This document shows positions 26,381-34,577 of a DNA stretch of 64,000 bases, piece after piece. The position numbers and the translations under genes were made by a program. Positions within the stretch are counted from its first letter, which is position 1. Each line of letters begins with the position of its first letter. Under the pieces are notes generated by a model. It was given only the letters and a program-made list of their open reading frames with translations. It did not search any database and was not told the DNA's origin. The stretch is from Pseudomonas putida (GTDB taxonomy: Bacteria; Pseudomonadota; Gammaproteobacteria; Pseudomonadales; Pseudomonadaceae), in NCBI RefSeq assembly GCF_003228315.1, contig NZ_CP029693.1, forward strand, positions 5,366,501-5,430,500, in the 5' to 3' direction.

Positions 26381-27007
26381 ATGAAAAGTTCGAGCAAATC
26401 CTTTGATCGCAAGGCCCCCCGATTCAAACCTCAGCCAAAAGTGCTGGTGCTGTGCGAGGACAGCCAATCAGGGAAGCGGTATCTGGAAGACGCTGCATTT
26501 CATTTTCGAGCCAAGGCGCAGGTTGAGATCGTTCACTGTGGAGTAACACACCCAAGCGGTATTGTAGAGCGAGCCGTCGTCCGGCAAAAAAGCTTCGACA
26601 AAGTGTTTTGTGTTTTGGATCGCGATACGCATCTCTGCTTTCAGCGCGCAATGAATATTGCCAGCTCCCATCCCAAGATCAGAATCATTGCTTCATATCC
26701 CTGCTTCGAGTTCTGGCTTCTTCTGCACTTCGGTTTTAACCGAAAGCCGTTCAGGTCTGTCGGGAAACATTCACCGGGTGATTTGGTGGTGAAGAGTCTG
26801 AGAGAGAAACCCAGCATGGAAAAGTACGATAAGGGCAAAGGCACCCGATGTTTCGCCCAACTGCTGGGTGAGCCGTTTGCAACGGCGAGAGTGCTGGCAC
26901 CGAGGATTCTTGCTGACGTCGTTATCAGTGGTGAACCTAACCCAAGTACCGAAATCCACTTGCTCATGGACGAATTCGAAACGCTTTCAAAACCGCAACT
27001 CATCTAA
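26381..27007 (+). CDS. RloB-like protein (AbiLii-type effector)
   Basis: A 208-residue RloB family protein. VLVLCEDSQSGKRYLED near the start and KVFCVLDRDTH (about 77-87) form a Toprim-like acidic set (Glu plus DxD). SYPCFEFWLLLHFG is the conserved RloB core. Toprim-type partners of AAA15 ATPases act as nucleases in defence systems, where the ATPase senses infection and releases the effector. Here the pair RloA-RloB stands alone, with no restriction-modification genes. Start two bases after the RloA stop, so one transcript. Confidence 0.85.
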   Translation: MKSSSKSFDRKAPRFKPQPKVLVLCEDSQSGKRYLEDAAFHFRAKAQVEIVHCGVTHPSGIVERAVVRQKSFDKVFCVLDRDTHLCFQRAMNIASSHPKIRIIASYPCFEFWLLLHFGFNRKPFRSVGKHSPGDLVVKSLREKPSMEKYDKGKGTRCFAQLLGEPFATARVLAPRILADVVISGEPNPSTEIHLLMDEFETLSKPQLI

Positions 27008-27017
27008 GGTTATCAAC

Positions 27018-27043
27018 CCCTGCCCGCATCTCTACGGGCAGGG
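27018..27043. terminator. Stem-loop between RloB and APC permease genes
   Basis: CCCTGCCCG (27018-27026) pairs with CGGGCAGGG (27035-27043) across an 8-base loop. It lies 11 bp after the RloB stop, between convergent genes. No long T run follows, so termination is likely but not certain. Confidence 0.6.
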
Positions 27044-27066
27044 TGTTGGACCGAAAGGTGAAATGT

Positions 27067-28551
27067 TTACCGACTCACCTTCCACGCATCCCCCGCAGGC
27101 GCCGAACCGTGGTCATACGGCTTGGCGATCCACATGTACAGCAGCCCCAGGCCGATCACGATGGCAGTGCTCAGGACCATGGCGTAGTTGATGTACCACG
27201 CGGCGTCCGGGGTACGCGGCCAGGCCATGTTGATGATGGCGCCGATGCCGTAGGCCAGGGCACCGATGTTGACCAGCCAGCCCCAGGCGCCGAGAGTGAA
27301 TTTGCCGCTCGGTTTCCAGCCTTTCATGCGTGCGTACAGGGCGCCGAGCACGATCATCTGGAACGCCAGGTAGATGCCGATGGCGGCGAAGCTGACGATG
27401 GTGGCGACCGCATCCTGCAGGAAGAAGCCGAGGATGATGATCAGCGCCGGCAGCACGCCGGAGACGAACAGCGCGGCAACCGGCACCTGGGTGTTAGGCG
27501 AAATCTTCTTCAGCAGTCGGCTGCCAATCACCATCTCGTCACGGGCGTAGGAGTACAGCAGGCGACTGGCCGCCGCTTGCAGGCTGATGACGCAGGAGAT
27601 GAAGGAAATCATCACCACGCCCATGACCATTTTCGAGCCCACCGGGCCGAAGGCGTTGTTGAGGATGGTGCCCACCGGGTCCTTGTCGGTGCCGTCGATC
27701 ACGGCCTTCATGTCCGGTACGGCGAGGATCAGCGCCAGGCAGGCGAACATCGCCGCGACACCGCCGATGTAGATGGTCATGCGCATGGCCACCGGGATTT
27801 TCTTGCTCGGGTTCGGGGTTTCTTCGGCCACGTCGCCGCAGGCCTCGAAGCCGTAGTACAGGAACATCCCCGCCAGCGAGGCAGTCAGGAACGCCGGCAG
27901 GTACGAGCCGTTGACGCTGATGTCGAAGGTGTTGAACAGCACGCTGATCGGCTGATGACGTTCGAAGATCAGCAGGTACACACCGACGATCACCGCGCCC
28001 ACCAGTTCGCAGAGAAAGCCGAACATGGCAATGCGCGCCAGCACCTTGGTGCCGCTGAGGTTGACCAGGGTGGCGAACAGCGTCAGCACCAGGGCAATGA
28101 CGATGTTGGTGTTGTTGCTCGGCTCAAAGCCCAGCATTGCTGCGAGGTAAGGACCGGCGCCGACCGCAACGGCGGCGATGGTCACGCACAGGGCGATGGA
28201 GTAGATCCAGCCGACCATCCACGCCCAGCGCTTGCCTACCAGGCGACGGGCCCAGGGGTACACACCACCGGAAATCGGGAACTGCGAAACCACTTCACCG
28301 AAGATCAGGCACACCAGCATCTGGCCGCAACCGACCAGCAGATAGGCCCAGAACATCGGTGGCCCGCCGGCGGCGAGGCACAGGCCGAAGAGGGTATACA
28401 CCCCTACGACCGGGGAGAGGTAGGTGAAGCCCAGGGCGAAGTTTTCCCACAGGCTCATGCTGCGGTTGAAGTTGGAGGTGTAGCCCAGTTTGCGCAGTTG
28501 CTCGGCATCGCTGTCGGCAACGACTGAAGTGAGATCGGATGATGAACTCAT
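27067..28551 (-). CDS. APC-family amino acid/amine permease
   Basis: A 494-residue transporter with about 12 helices of the APC superfamily (AAT/GABA permease-like): GFTYLSPVVGVYTLFG, FGEVVSQFPISGGVYPWARRLVG (the G-G-x-Y motif) and FLYYGFEACGDVAEETPNPSKKIPVAM. Related Pseudomonas proteins import GABA, putrescine or similar amines. The ATG at 28551 (MSSSSDLTSVV) is chosen; the frame extends upstream through a REP element. It is downstream of an aminoaldehyde dehydrogenase, which fits amine catabolism. A TTCGG-N4-CCGAA box lies at 28578-28591. Confidence 0.85.
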   Translation of the reverse strand: MSSSSDLTSVVADSDAEQLRKLGYTSNFNRSMSLWENFALGFTYLSPVVGVYTLFGLCLAAGGPPMFWAYLLVGCGQMLVCLIFGEVVSQFPISGGVYPWARRLVGKRWAWMVGWIYSIALCVTIAAVAVGAGPYLAAMLGFEPSNNTNIVIALVLTLFATLVNLSGTKVLARIAMFGFLCELVGAVIVGVYLLIFERHQPISVLFNTFDISVNGSYLPAFLTASLAGMFLYYGFEACGDVAEETPNPSKKIPVAMRMTIYIGGVAAMFACLALILAVPDMKAVIDGTDKDPVGTILNNAFGPVGSKMVMGVVMISFISCVISLQAAASRLLYSYARDEMVIGSRLLKKISPNTQVPVAALFVSGVLPALIIILGFFLQDAVATIVSFAAIGIYLAFQMIVLGALYARMKGWKPSGKFTLGAWGWLVNIGALAYGIGAIINMAWPRTPDAAWYINYAMVLSTAIVIGLGLLYMWIAKPYDHGSAPAGDAWKVSR

Positions 28552-28576
28552 AAGTGTGCTCCGGAAAATCGGCAGA

Positions 28577-28592
28577 TTTCGGATGTCCGAAA
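28577..28592. promoter_or_regulatory. AauR-like inverted repeat before APC permease
   Basis: TTTCGGATGTCCGAAA is a perfect palindrome that fits TTCGG-N4-CCGAA. It is only about 27-40 bp upstream of the permease ATG. I see no sigma-54 element with it, so it may bind AauR in another mode or belong to a different regulator. Confidence 0.4.
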
Positions 28593-28696
28593 CCGTGGCA
28601 GGGCCTTGGCGGCGCTGCCCGGATCGGTGGTTTTTGTTGTGTTTGAAACCTGGTGGTGCGTAATGCCGGTCTCGGCCCTGAAACCGTGGGTGACTC

Positions 28697-28771
28697 CATC
28701 GCGGGCAAGCCTTGCTCCCACAGGTTTTGTAGCGCGACAAAAACCTGTGGGAGCAAAGCTTGCTCGCGATG
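28697..28771. repeat. REP inverted pair (mixed types)
   Basis: CATCGCGGGCAAGCCTTGCTCCCACAGG (28697-28724) faces CCTGTGGGAGCAAAGCTTGCTCGCGATG (28744-28771). The bases between them also pair (TTTTGT/ACAAAA), making one long hairpin between aldehyde dehydrogenase and permease genes. Confidence 0.88.
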
Positions 28772-28783
28772 CTTTTAACGCTG

Positions 28784-30208
28784 TTAGTGCTTGAACATCA
28801 CATGGCGAACGACGGTGTAGTCCTCCAACCCATACATCGACATGTCCTTGCCGTACCCGGACAGCTTCTGACCGCCGTGAGGCATTTCGCTGACCAGCAT
28901 GAAGTGCGTGTTGACCCAGGTGCAGCCGTACTGCAGGCGGGCCGACAGACGATGGGCGCGACCCACATCGGCGGTCCACACCGAGGACGCCAGGCCGTAG
29001 TCCGAATCATTGGCCCAGCCCAGAACCTGTGCCTCGTCGCTGAATTTCGTCACGGACACCACCGGCCCGAACACTTCGCGGCGAACGATTTCGTCGTCCT
29101 GTTGCGCGTCGGCCAGCACGGTCGGCTCAAAGAAGAAGCCATTGCCATCCACTGCCTTGCCGCCGGTGATCAGGCGAATGTGCGGTTGCGCGATGGCGCG
29201 CTCGACGAAACCGGCCACGCGGTCGCGGTGTTGCGCGGTGATCAGCGGGCCGAGTTCGGTCGACGGATCATCCTGCACGCCGTACTTGATGCTGCTCACG
29301 GCGGCACCGAGCTTCTCGACGAACTTCTCGTAGATGCCTTCCTGTGCATAGATGCGGCAGGCGGCGGTGCAGTCTTGCCCGGCGTTGTAGAAACCGAAGG
29401 TGCGGATGCCTTCCACGGCCGCATCGATGTCAGCGTCGTCGAAGATGATCACCGGGGCCTTGCCACCCAGTTCCATGTGCATGCGTTTGACGCTGTCGGC
29501 GGTGCTGGAAATGATGTTCGAGCCGGTGGCGATGGAACCGGTCAGCGACACCATGCGCACTTTCGGGTGGGTGACCAGCGGGCTGCCAACGGTTGGACCA
29601 CGACCGAATACGAGGTTGAGTACGCCAGCCGGGAAAATGTCCGACGCCAGTTGCGCCAGGCGCAGGGCGGTCAGCGGGGTTTGCTCCGACGGTTTGAGCA
29701 CCACGGTATTGCCGGCGGCCAGGGCCGGGGCGATTTTCCAGGCGACCATCATCAACGGGTAGTTCCACGGCGCGATGGAGGCAATCACGCCCACCGGGTC
29801 GCGGCGGATCATCGAGGTGTGGCCTGGCAGGTACTCGCCACCGGCCGAACCGCTCATGCAACGGCTGGCGCCGGCGAAGAAACGGAACACGTCGGCGATC
29901 GCCGGGATCTCGTCGTTCAGTGCGGCGCTGTAAGGCTTGCCGCAGTTGTCCGACTCCAGCTTGGCCAACTCTTCGCCGTGGGCTTCGATGGCGTCGGCGA
30001 GTTTGAGCAGCAGCAGCGAGCGCTCCTTTGGCGGGGTCTGCGACCAACTGTCGAACGCGGCATCGGCGGCGCGCACCGCGGCATCGACCTGGGCTTCGCT
30101 GGCTTCGCTGATTTCCACCAGCACTCGGCCCAGCGCCGGGTTGAACACCGGCTGTGCGGGGCCTTCGCCGTTGACCAGTTGGCCGTTGATCAGGAGTTGG
30201 GTTTGCAT
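28784..30208 (-). CDS. Aldehyde dehydrogenase, gamma-aminobutyraldehyde dehydrogenase-like
   Basis: A 474-residue NAD-dependent aldehyde dehydrogenase. NAGQDCTAACR holds the catalytic Cys, MELGGKAP the general-base Glu, and IAPWNYPLMMVAWKIAPALAAGNTVVLKPSE and SLTGSIATG form the cofactor site. NAGQDCTAACR and the length match PatD/YdcW-type aminobutyraldehyde dehydrogenases, which convert 4-aminobutanal (from putrescine) to GABA. It lies between the ABC transporter and the APC permease on the same strand. A paralogue is at 34578-36065. Confidence 0.85.
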   Translation of the reverse strand: MQTQLLINGQLVNGEGPAQPVFNPALGRVLVEISEASEAQVDAAVRAADAAFDSWSQTPPKERSLLLLKLADAIEAHGEELAKLESDNCGKPYSAALNDEIPAIADVFRFFAGASRCMSGSAGGEYLPGHTSMIRRDPVGVIASIAPWNYPLMMVAWKIAPALAAGNTVVLKPSEQTPLTALRLAQLASDIFPAGVLNLVFGRGPTVGSPLVTHPKVRMVSLTGSIATGSNIISSTADSVKRMHMELGGKAPVIIFDDADIDAAVEGIRTFGFYNAGQDCTAACRIYAQEGIYEKFVEKLGAAVSSIKYGVQDDPSTELGPLITAQHRDRVAGFVERAIAQPHIRLITGGKAVDGNGFFFEPTVLADAQQDDEIVRREVFGPVVSVTKFSDEAQVLGWANDSDYGLASSVWTADVGRAHRLSARLQYGCTWVNTHFMLVSEMPHGGQKLSGYGKDMSMYGLEDYTVVRHVMFKH

Positions 30209-30248
30209 GGTTTTGTCCTCTTCAAAGCTGTTCTTGTTTTGAATACGG

Positions 30249-30344
30249 TCCCTGTAGGAGCGAGCCTGCTCGCGATAGCGGTCTGACCGGCGACATCTGT
30301 GTTGAATGTCAGTCAGTCATCGCGAGCAGGCTCGCTCCTACAGG
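30249..30344. repeat. REP inverted pair
   Basis: CCTGTAGGAGCGAGCCTGCTCGCGAT (from 30251) and ATCGCGAGCAGGCTCGCTCCTACAGG (to 30344) lie between the ABC permease and the first aldehyde dehydrogenase gene. Confidence 0.9.
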
Positions 30345-30368
30345 GGATAGTGGATGTCTGTTGTTGGT

Positions 30369-31178
30369 TTACTTCCCGCCACTCCCCGCGACGCTTTCAC
30401 CGCCCCGGGTCAGGTAATAGGCGCCGAGAATCGGCAGCATGGTCACCATCATCACCAGCATCGCCACGACGTTGGTCACCGGCACATCCCGTGGGCGGCT
30501 GAGCTGGTTGAGCAGCCACAGCGGCAGGGTCCGTTCGTGGCCGGCGGTGAAGGTGGTGACGATGATTTCGTCGAACGACAGCGCGAACGCCAACATGCCG
30601 CCGGCCAGCAACGCCGAGCCCAGGTTCGGCAGGATGATGTAGCGGAAGGTCTGCCAGCCGTCGGCGCCGAGGTCCATCGAGGCCTCGATCAAACTGTGGG
30701 AAGTGCGGCGCAAGCGGGCGATGACGTTGTTGTAGACGATCACCACGCAGAAGGTCGCGTGGCCGACGATGATGGTGAACATCCCCGGCTCGATCCCCAG
30801 CGTCTTGAAGGTCGCCAGCAGGGCAATCCCGGTGATGATTCCCGGCAGGGCAATCGGCAGGATCAGCATCAGCGAGATCCCTTGCTTGCCGAAGAAATCC
30901 CGGCGGTACAACGCCGCCGACGCCAGGGTCCCAAGGACCAGGGCAATCAGCGTGGCGATCGAGGCGATTTGAAGCGACAGCTTGATCGCTTCCAGCACGT
31001 CGGGCCGGGCGAACGCCACGCCGATCCACTTCAGGGTGAAGCCCTTGGGCGGAAAGCTGAACGCCGCGTCTTCGGTGTTGAAGGCGTACATGAAGATGAT
31101 CAGGATCGGGAAGTGCAGGAACACCAACCCGCCCCAGGCTGCGATTTTCAGGCCTAAAGAGGCTTTCTCAGAGTGCAT
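30369..31178 (-). CDS. Spermidine/putrescine-type ABC transporter permease (PotC-like)
   Basis: A 269-residue inner-membrane permease with about six helices and the cytoplasmic EAA-type loop EASMDLGADGWQTFRYIILPNLGSALLAGG. YNNVIARLRR and SFDEIIVTTF are typical of PotC/PotI proteins. It overlaps the PotB-like permease by 11 bp and is the last gene of the SBP-ATPase-permease-permease set. Substrate: probably a polyamine or omega-amino compound, judged from neighbouring aminoaldehyde dehydrogenases. Confidence 0.88.
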   Translation of the reverse strand: MHSEKASLGLKIAAWGGLVFLHFPILIIFMYAFNTEDAAFSFPPKGFTLKWIGVAFARPDVLEAIKLSLQIASIATLIALVLGTLASAALYRRDFFGKQGISLMLILPIALPGIITGIALLATFKTLGIEPGMFTIIVGHATFCVVIVYNNVIARLRRTSHSLIEASMDLGADGWQTFRYIILPNLGSALLAGGMLAFALSFDEIIVTTFTAGHERTLPLWLLNQLSRPRDVPVTNVVAMLVMMVTMLPILGAYYLTRGGESVAGSGGK

Positions 31179-32115
31179 CGAAGGCCCCCAGACGTTTGAC
31201 GATGGACAGGTAGATGGCGATCAGCACGATCGGCACCAGGGTGAACGCGGCGGCCATCGGCATGTTGCCGATCGCACCTTGCTGGGCATACACCATGCTG
31301 CCCACGAAGTAGCCCGGCGGGCCCACCAGTTGCGGCACGATGAAGTCGCCCAGGGTCAGCGAAAACGTGAAGATGGAACCGGCGGCAATCCCCGGCACCG
31401 ACAGCGGCAGGATCACCTGCATGAAGGTCTGGCGTGGCTTGGCGCCGAGGTCGGCGGAAGCTTGCAGCAGCGACGGCGGCAGGCGTTCCAGCGAGGCCTG
31501 GATCGGCAGGATCATGAACGGCAGCCAGATGTAGACGAACACCATGAAGCGGCCCAGGTGCGAGGTCGACAAGGTACTGCCACCCACGCCCGGAATGCCC
31601 AGCACGACGTGCAACAGCGACTCCATCCCCAAGTGCTGGACGAACCACTGCGCCACGCCGCCCTTGGCCAGCAGCAGCGTCCAGGCATAGGCCTTGACGA
31701 TGTAACTGGCCCACATCGGCATCATCACCGCGATGTAGAAAAACGCCTTGGTCTTGCCGGTGGTGTAGCGCGCCATGTAGTAGGCAATCGGGAACGCGAC
31801 GATGGCGCTGGCGATGGACACGACGATGGCCATGCTCAGGGTGCGCAGGATGATGTCGAAGTTCGAGGGCTGGAACAGCGCGGCGAAATTCGCCAGGGTC
31901 AGGTCGGGAGTGACCGCCATGGTGAAGTCGTCGAAGGTGTAGAAGCCTTGCCACAGCAGCGTCAGCAAAGAGCCCAGGTAAATGGCGCCGAACCACAGCA
32001 GCGGCGGTACCAGCAGCATCGACAGGTACAGGTTCGGCCGGCGATACAGCAGGTTGGAAAACCTGCGTAGCGCGGAGCCGCCCGCTGTCGTTTCAGAGAT
32101 AGCCATGGTGTTCAT
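31168..32115 (-). CDS. Spermidine/putrescine-type ABC transporter permease (PotB-like)
   Basis: A 315-residue permease with a longer N-terminus (LLYRRPNLYLSMLLVPPLLWFGAIYLGSLL) and the EAA loop ASADLGAKPRQTFMQVILPLSVPGIAAG. The PotB signature SLTLGDFIVPQLVGPPGYFVGSMVYAQQG is present. It pairs with the PotC-like permease and begins one base after the ATPase stop. Some protein starts could be at the second Met (MAISETT, 32109). Confidence 0.88.
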   Translation of the reverse strand: MNTMAISETTAGGSALRRFSNLLYRRPNLYLSMLLVPPLLWFGAIYLGSLLTLLWQGFYTFDDFTMAVTPDLTLANFAALFQPSNFDIILRTLSMAIVVSIASAIVAFPIAYYMARYTTGKTKAFFYIAVMMPMWASYIVKAYAWTLLLAKGGVAQWFVQHLGMESLLHVVLGIPGVGGSTLSTSHLGRFMVFVYIWLPFMILPIQASLERLPPSLLQASADLGAKPRQTFMQVILPLSVPGIAAGSIFTFSLTLGDFIVPQLVGPPGYFVGSMVYAQQGAIGNMPMAAAFTLVPIVLIAIYLSIVKRLGAFDAL

Positions 32116-32116
32116 C

Positions 32117-33154
32117 TCACACCCCGCTCGCCAGGGTGTCGTGCAACGGGATCATGGCCTCGCGAGCCCAGCGCGCGGTCATGCGTTGCCCGGTCTGGTG
32201 CTGGGCGCTGGTGTCGAGCCATTGGTTGTTGGCCTGGCTGATGTTCAGGGTCTGGCCGTTATCCAGCTTCAATTCATAGCGGGTGGCGCTGCCCTGGTAC
32301 TGGATGTCGTGCAGGAGCCCGGTGATCTCGATCTCGTGACTGGCCAGCGGGCCGTTGGCGAAACGCACGTGTTCCGGGCGGATCGAAAACGGCTGTGGAT
32401 TGCCGCTCAACTCACGGGCCAGGTCGCCGCGAATCACGTTGGAGGTGCCGACGAATTCTGCGACGAAGGTGGTCGACGGTTTCATGTACAGGTTGCGTGG
32501 TGAGTCGACCTGTTCGATACGGCCTTTGTTGAACACCGCAACGCGGTCGGACATCGACAGCGCTTCGGTCTGGTCGTGGGTAACGAAAATGAAGGTGATG
32601 CCGAGCTGGCGTTGCAGCTTCTTCAGCTCGCCCTGCATTTGCTCGCGCAGCTTCAGGTCCAGCGCGCCGAGGGGTTCGTCGAGCAGCAGCACTCGCGGGC
32701 GGTTGACCAGGGCACGGGCCAGGGCCACGCGCTGGCGCTGGCCGCCGGAGAGCTGTACCGGCTTGCGCTCGCCGTAGCCGCCGAGGGCGACCATGTCGAG
32801 GGCTTCTTCGGCGCGCTTGAGGCGTTCGCCCTTGGCCACGCCCTTGACTTTCAAACCGTAGGCGACGTTGTCGCGTACGTTCATGTGCGGGAACAACGCG
32901 TAATCCTGGAACACGGTGTTCACGTCACGCTGATACGGCGGCAGCCCGGCGGCTTCCTCGCCATGAATACGGATGGAGCCTGCGCTCGGTTGTTCAAAAC
33001 CGGCGATCAGGCGCAGACAGGTGGTTTTGCCCGAACCCGAAGGCCCCAGCATGGAGAAAAACTCGCCGTCCTGGATGTCGATGGAAACCCGGTCAACGGC
33101 TTTCACTTCGCCGAACTGACGGGAAACGTTGGTGAACTGGACTGCAAGCGTCAT
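32117..33154 (-). CDS. Spermidine/putrescine-type ABC transporter ATP-binding protein (PotA-like)
   Basis: A 345-residue ATPase from the ATG at 33154 (MTLAVQFTNVSRQFGEVKAVD). Walker A GPSGSGKTTCL, signature LSGGQRQRVALARALV, Walker B VLLLDEPLGALD and H-loop FVTHDQTEAL are followed by a TOBE regulatory domain (FSIRPEHVRFANG). The open frame upstream to 33505 runs through repeat sequence and is not protein. It is separated from the SBP gene by about 190 bp containing a 110-bp repeat, which may balance expression. Confidence 0.9.
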   Translation of the reverse strand: MTLAVQFTNVSRQFGEVKAVDRVSIDIQDGEFFSMLGPSGSGKTTCLRLIAGFEQPSAGSIRIHGEEAAGLPPYQRDVNTVFQDYALFPHMNVRDNVAYGLKVKGVAKGERLKRAEEALDMVALGGYGERKPVQLSGGQRQRVALARALVNRPRVLLLDEPLGALDLKLREQMQGELKKLQRQLGITFIFVTHDQTEALSMSDRVAVFNKGRIEQVDSPRNLYMKPSTTFVAEFVGTSNVIRGDLARELSGNPQPFSIRPEHVRFANGPLASHEIEITGLLHDIQYQGSATRYELKLDNGQTLNISQANNQWLDTSAQHQTGQRMTARWAREAMIPLHDTLASGV

Positions 33155-33224
33155 GGTGCGGTGCTCCAAAAAGGCGAGGGCCGTCGCAGCGGCCCTGCCT
33201 GGACTTCTGAAATCTTCATTGATG

Positions 33225-33333
33225 ATCGTTCCCACGCTCCGCGTGGGAATGCCTCCCCGGACGCTCTGCGTCCGCTTCGGCGTGTGACGCAGAGCGTCAC
33301 TGGCTGCATTCCCACGCGGAGCGTGGGAACGAG
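33225..33333. repeat. Long inverted repeat, 'GTTCCCACGCTCCGCGTGGGAA' type
   Basis: CGTTCCCACGCTCCGCGTGG near 33227 and its inverted copy at about 33309-33332 flank a second short inverted repeat (GACGCTCTGCGTC and GACGCAGAGCGTC). This is a different family from the other REPs in the window. It lies between the SBP and ATPase genes. Confidence 0.85.
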
Positions 33334-33342
33334 ATGTGTGTG

Positions 33343-34494
33343 TTATCTGCCGCCCATGATCGCGATGTAGTCCTGGGTCCAGCGGCTGTACGGCACGAAC
33401 TTGCCGCCCTCGGCCTGCGGGGTTTTCCAGAAGGCGATCTTGTCGAAATTGTCGAAACCGTTGGTCTTGCAGCCCTCGGCGCCGAGCAGTTCGCTTTCCT
33501 TGCACGCCGCTGGTACCGCTGGCAACGAGCCGAACCAGGCCGCTACGTCACCCTGGACTTTCGGTTGCAGCGACCAGTCCATCCACTTGTAGGCGCAGTT
33601 GGGGTGCTTGGCGTCGGTGTGCATCATGGTGGTGTCGGCCCACCCGGTAGCGCCTTCTTTCGGGATGGTCGAGGCGATCGGCTGTTTCTCGTTCACCAGG
33701 CCGTTGACCTGATACGGCCAGGCGCCGGAGGCGACCACGCCTTCGTTCTTGAAGTCGCTCATTTGTACAGTGGTGTCATGCCAGTAGCGGTGGATCAGCG
33801 GCTGCTGCGCGCGCAACAGATCGAGCACCGCCTTGTATTGCTCTTCAGTCAGTTCGTAGGGGTTCTTGATCCCCAGTTCCGGCTTGGCGGTCTTCAGGTA
33901 CAGCGCCGCGTCAGCGATGTAGATCGGGCCGTCATAGGCCTGAACGCGGCCCTTGTTCGCTTTGCCGTCCGGCAGGTTTTCCGCGTTGAACACCACGCCC
34001 CAGCTATCCGGCGCGGTCTTGAACACGTTGGTGTTGTACATCAGCACGTTCGGGCCCCACTGGTACGGGGTGCCGTAGACCTGCTTGTTGACCACGTACC
34101 ACGGCGCATCTTTCAGGCGCGGGTCGAGGTTCTTCCAGTTCGGGATCAGCGCGGTGTTGATCGGCTGCACACGCTTGCCGACGATCAGGCGCAGGGAGGC
34201 GTCGCCAGAGGCGGTGACCAGGTCGTAACCGCCCTTGGCCATCAGGCTGACCATCTCATCGGAGGTGGCGGCGGTTTTCACGTTGACCTTGCAGCCGGTT
34301 TCCTTCTCGAAACCGGTGACCCAGTCGTAAGCCTTGTCGCTTTCGCCACGTTCGATGTAGCCGGGCCACGCCACAATATCCAACTGGCCTTCGCCGGCGC
34401 CGACAGCCTTCAGCGGCTCGGCGGCCTGGACACAGGCACTGGCCAGCAGCGCGGTGGTGATTGCACTGAGCAGTGCGGTCTTGTGCACGAACAT
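33343..34494 (-). CDS. Polyamine-type periplasmic substrate-binding protein (PotD/PotF-like)
   Basis: The 383-residue protein has signal peptide MFVHKTALLSAITTALLASACVQA and a SBP_bac_6/8-type fold (LDIVAWPGYIERGESDKAYDWVTGFEKETGC; YDLVTASGDASLRLI; YGTPYQWGPNVLMYN). Aromatic and acidic residues along the cleft suit a cationic substrate, but the ligand is not predictable. It heads the SBP-ATPase-permease-permease operon. The Cys in ASAC is not followed by a good lipobox context, so a soluble periplasmic form is more likely. Confidence 0.88.
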   Translation of the reverse strand: MFVHKTALLSAITTALLASACVQAAEPLKAVGAGEGQLDIVAWPGYIERGESDKAYDWVTGFEKETGCKVNVKTAATSDEMVSLMAKGGYDLVTASGDASLRLIVGKRVQPINTALIPNWKNLDPRLKDAPWYVVNKQVYGTPYQWGPNVLMYNTNVFKTAPDSWGVVFNAENLPDGKANKGRVQAYDGPIYIADAALYLKTAKPELGIKNPYELTEEQYKAVLDLLRAQQPLIHRYWHDTTVQMSDFKNEGVVASGAWPYQVNGLVNEKQPIASTIPKEGATGWADTTMMHTDAKHPNCAYKWMDWSLQPKVQGDVAAWFGSLPAVPAACKESELLGAEGCKTNGFDNFDKIAFWKTPQAEGGKFVPYSRWTQDYIAIMGGR

Positions 34495-34577
34495 GGGAAT
34501 TCCCTCTTCTTTAAATTATGGTCGGGGCAGTTTTGAACGTGGTGAAGCATGCCGTTGGCGGCTTGTTATTAGCGTAG

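Noticed and set aside
24000..27010. Prophage remnant around the BRO-N gene
   Set aside because: No integrase, att duplication, capsid, tail or lysis gene is visible; a small defence islet explains the content better.
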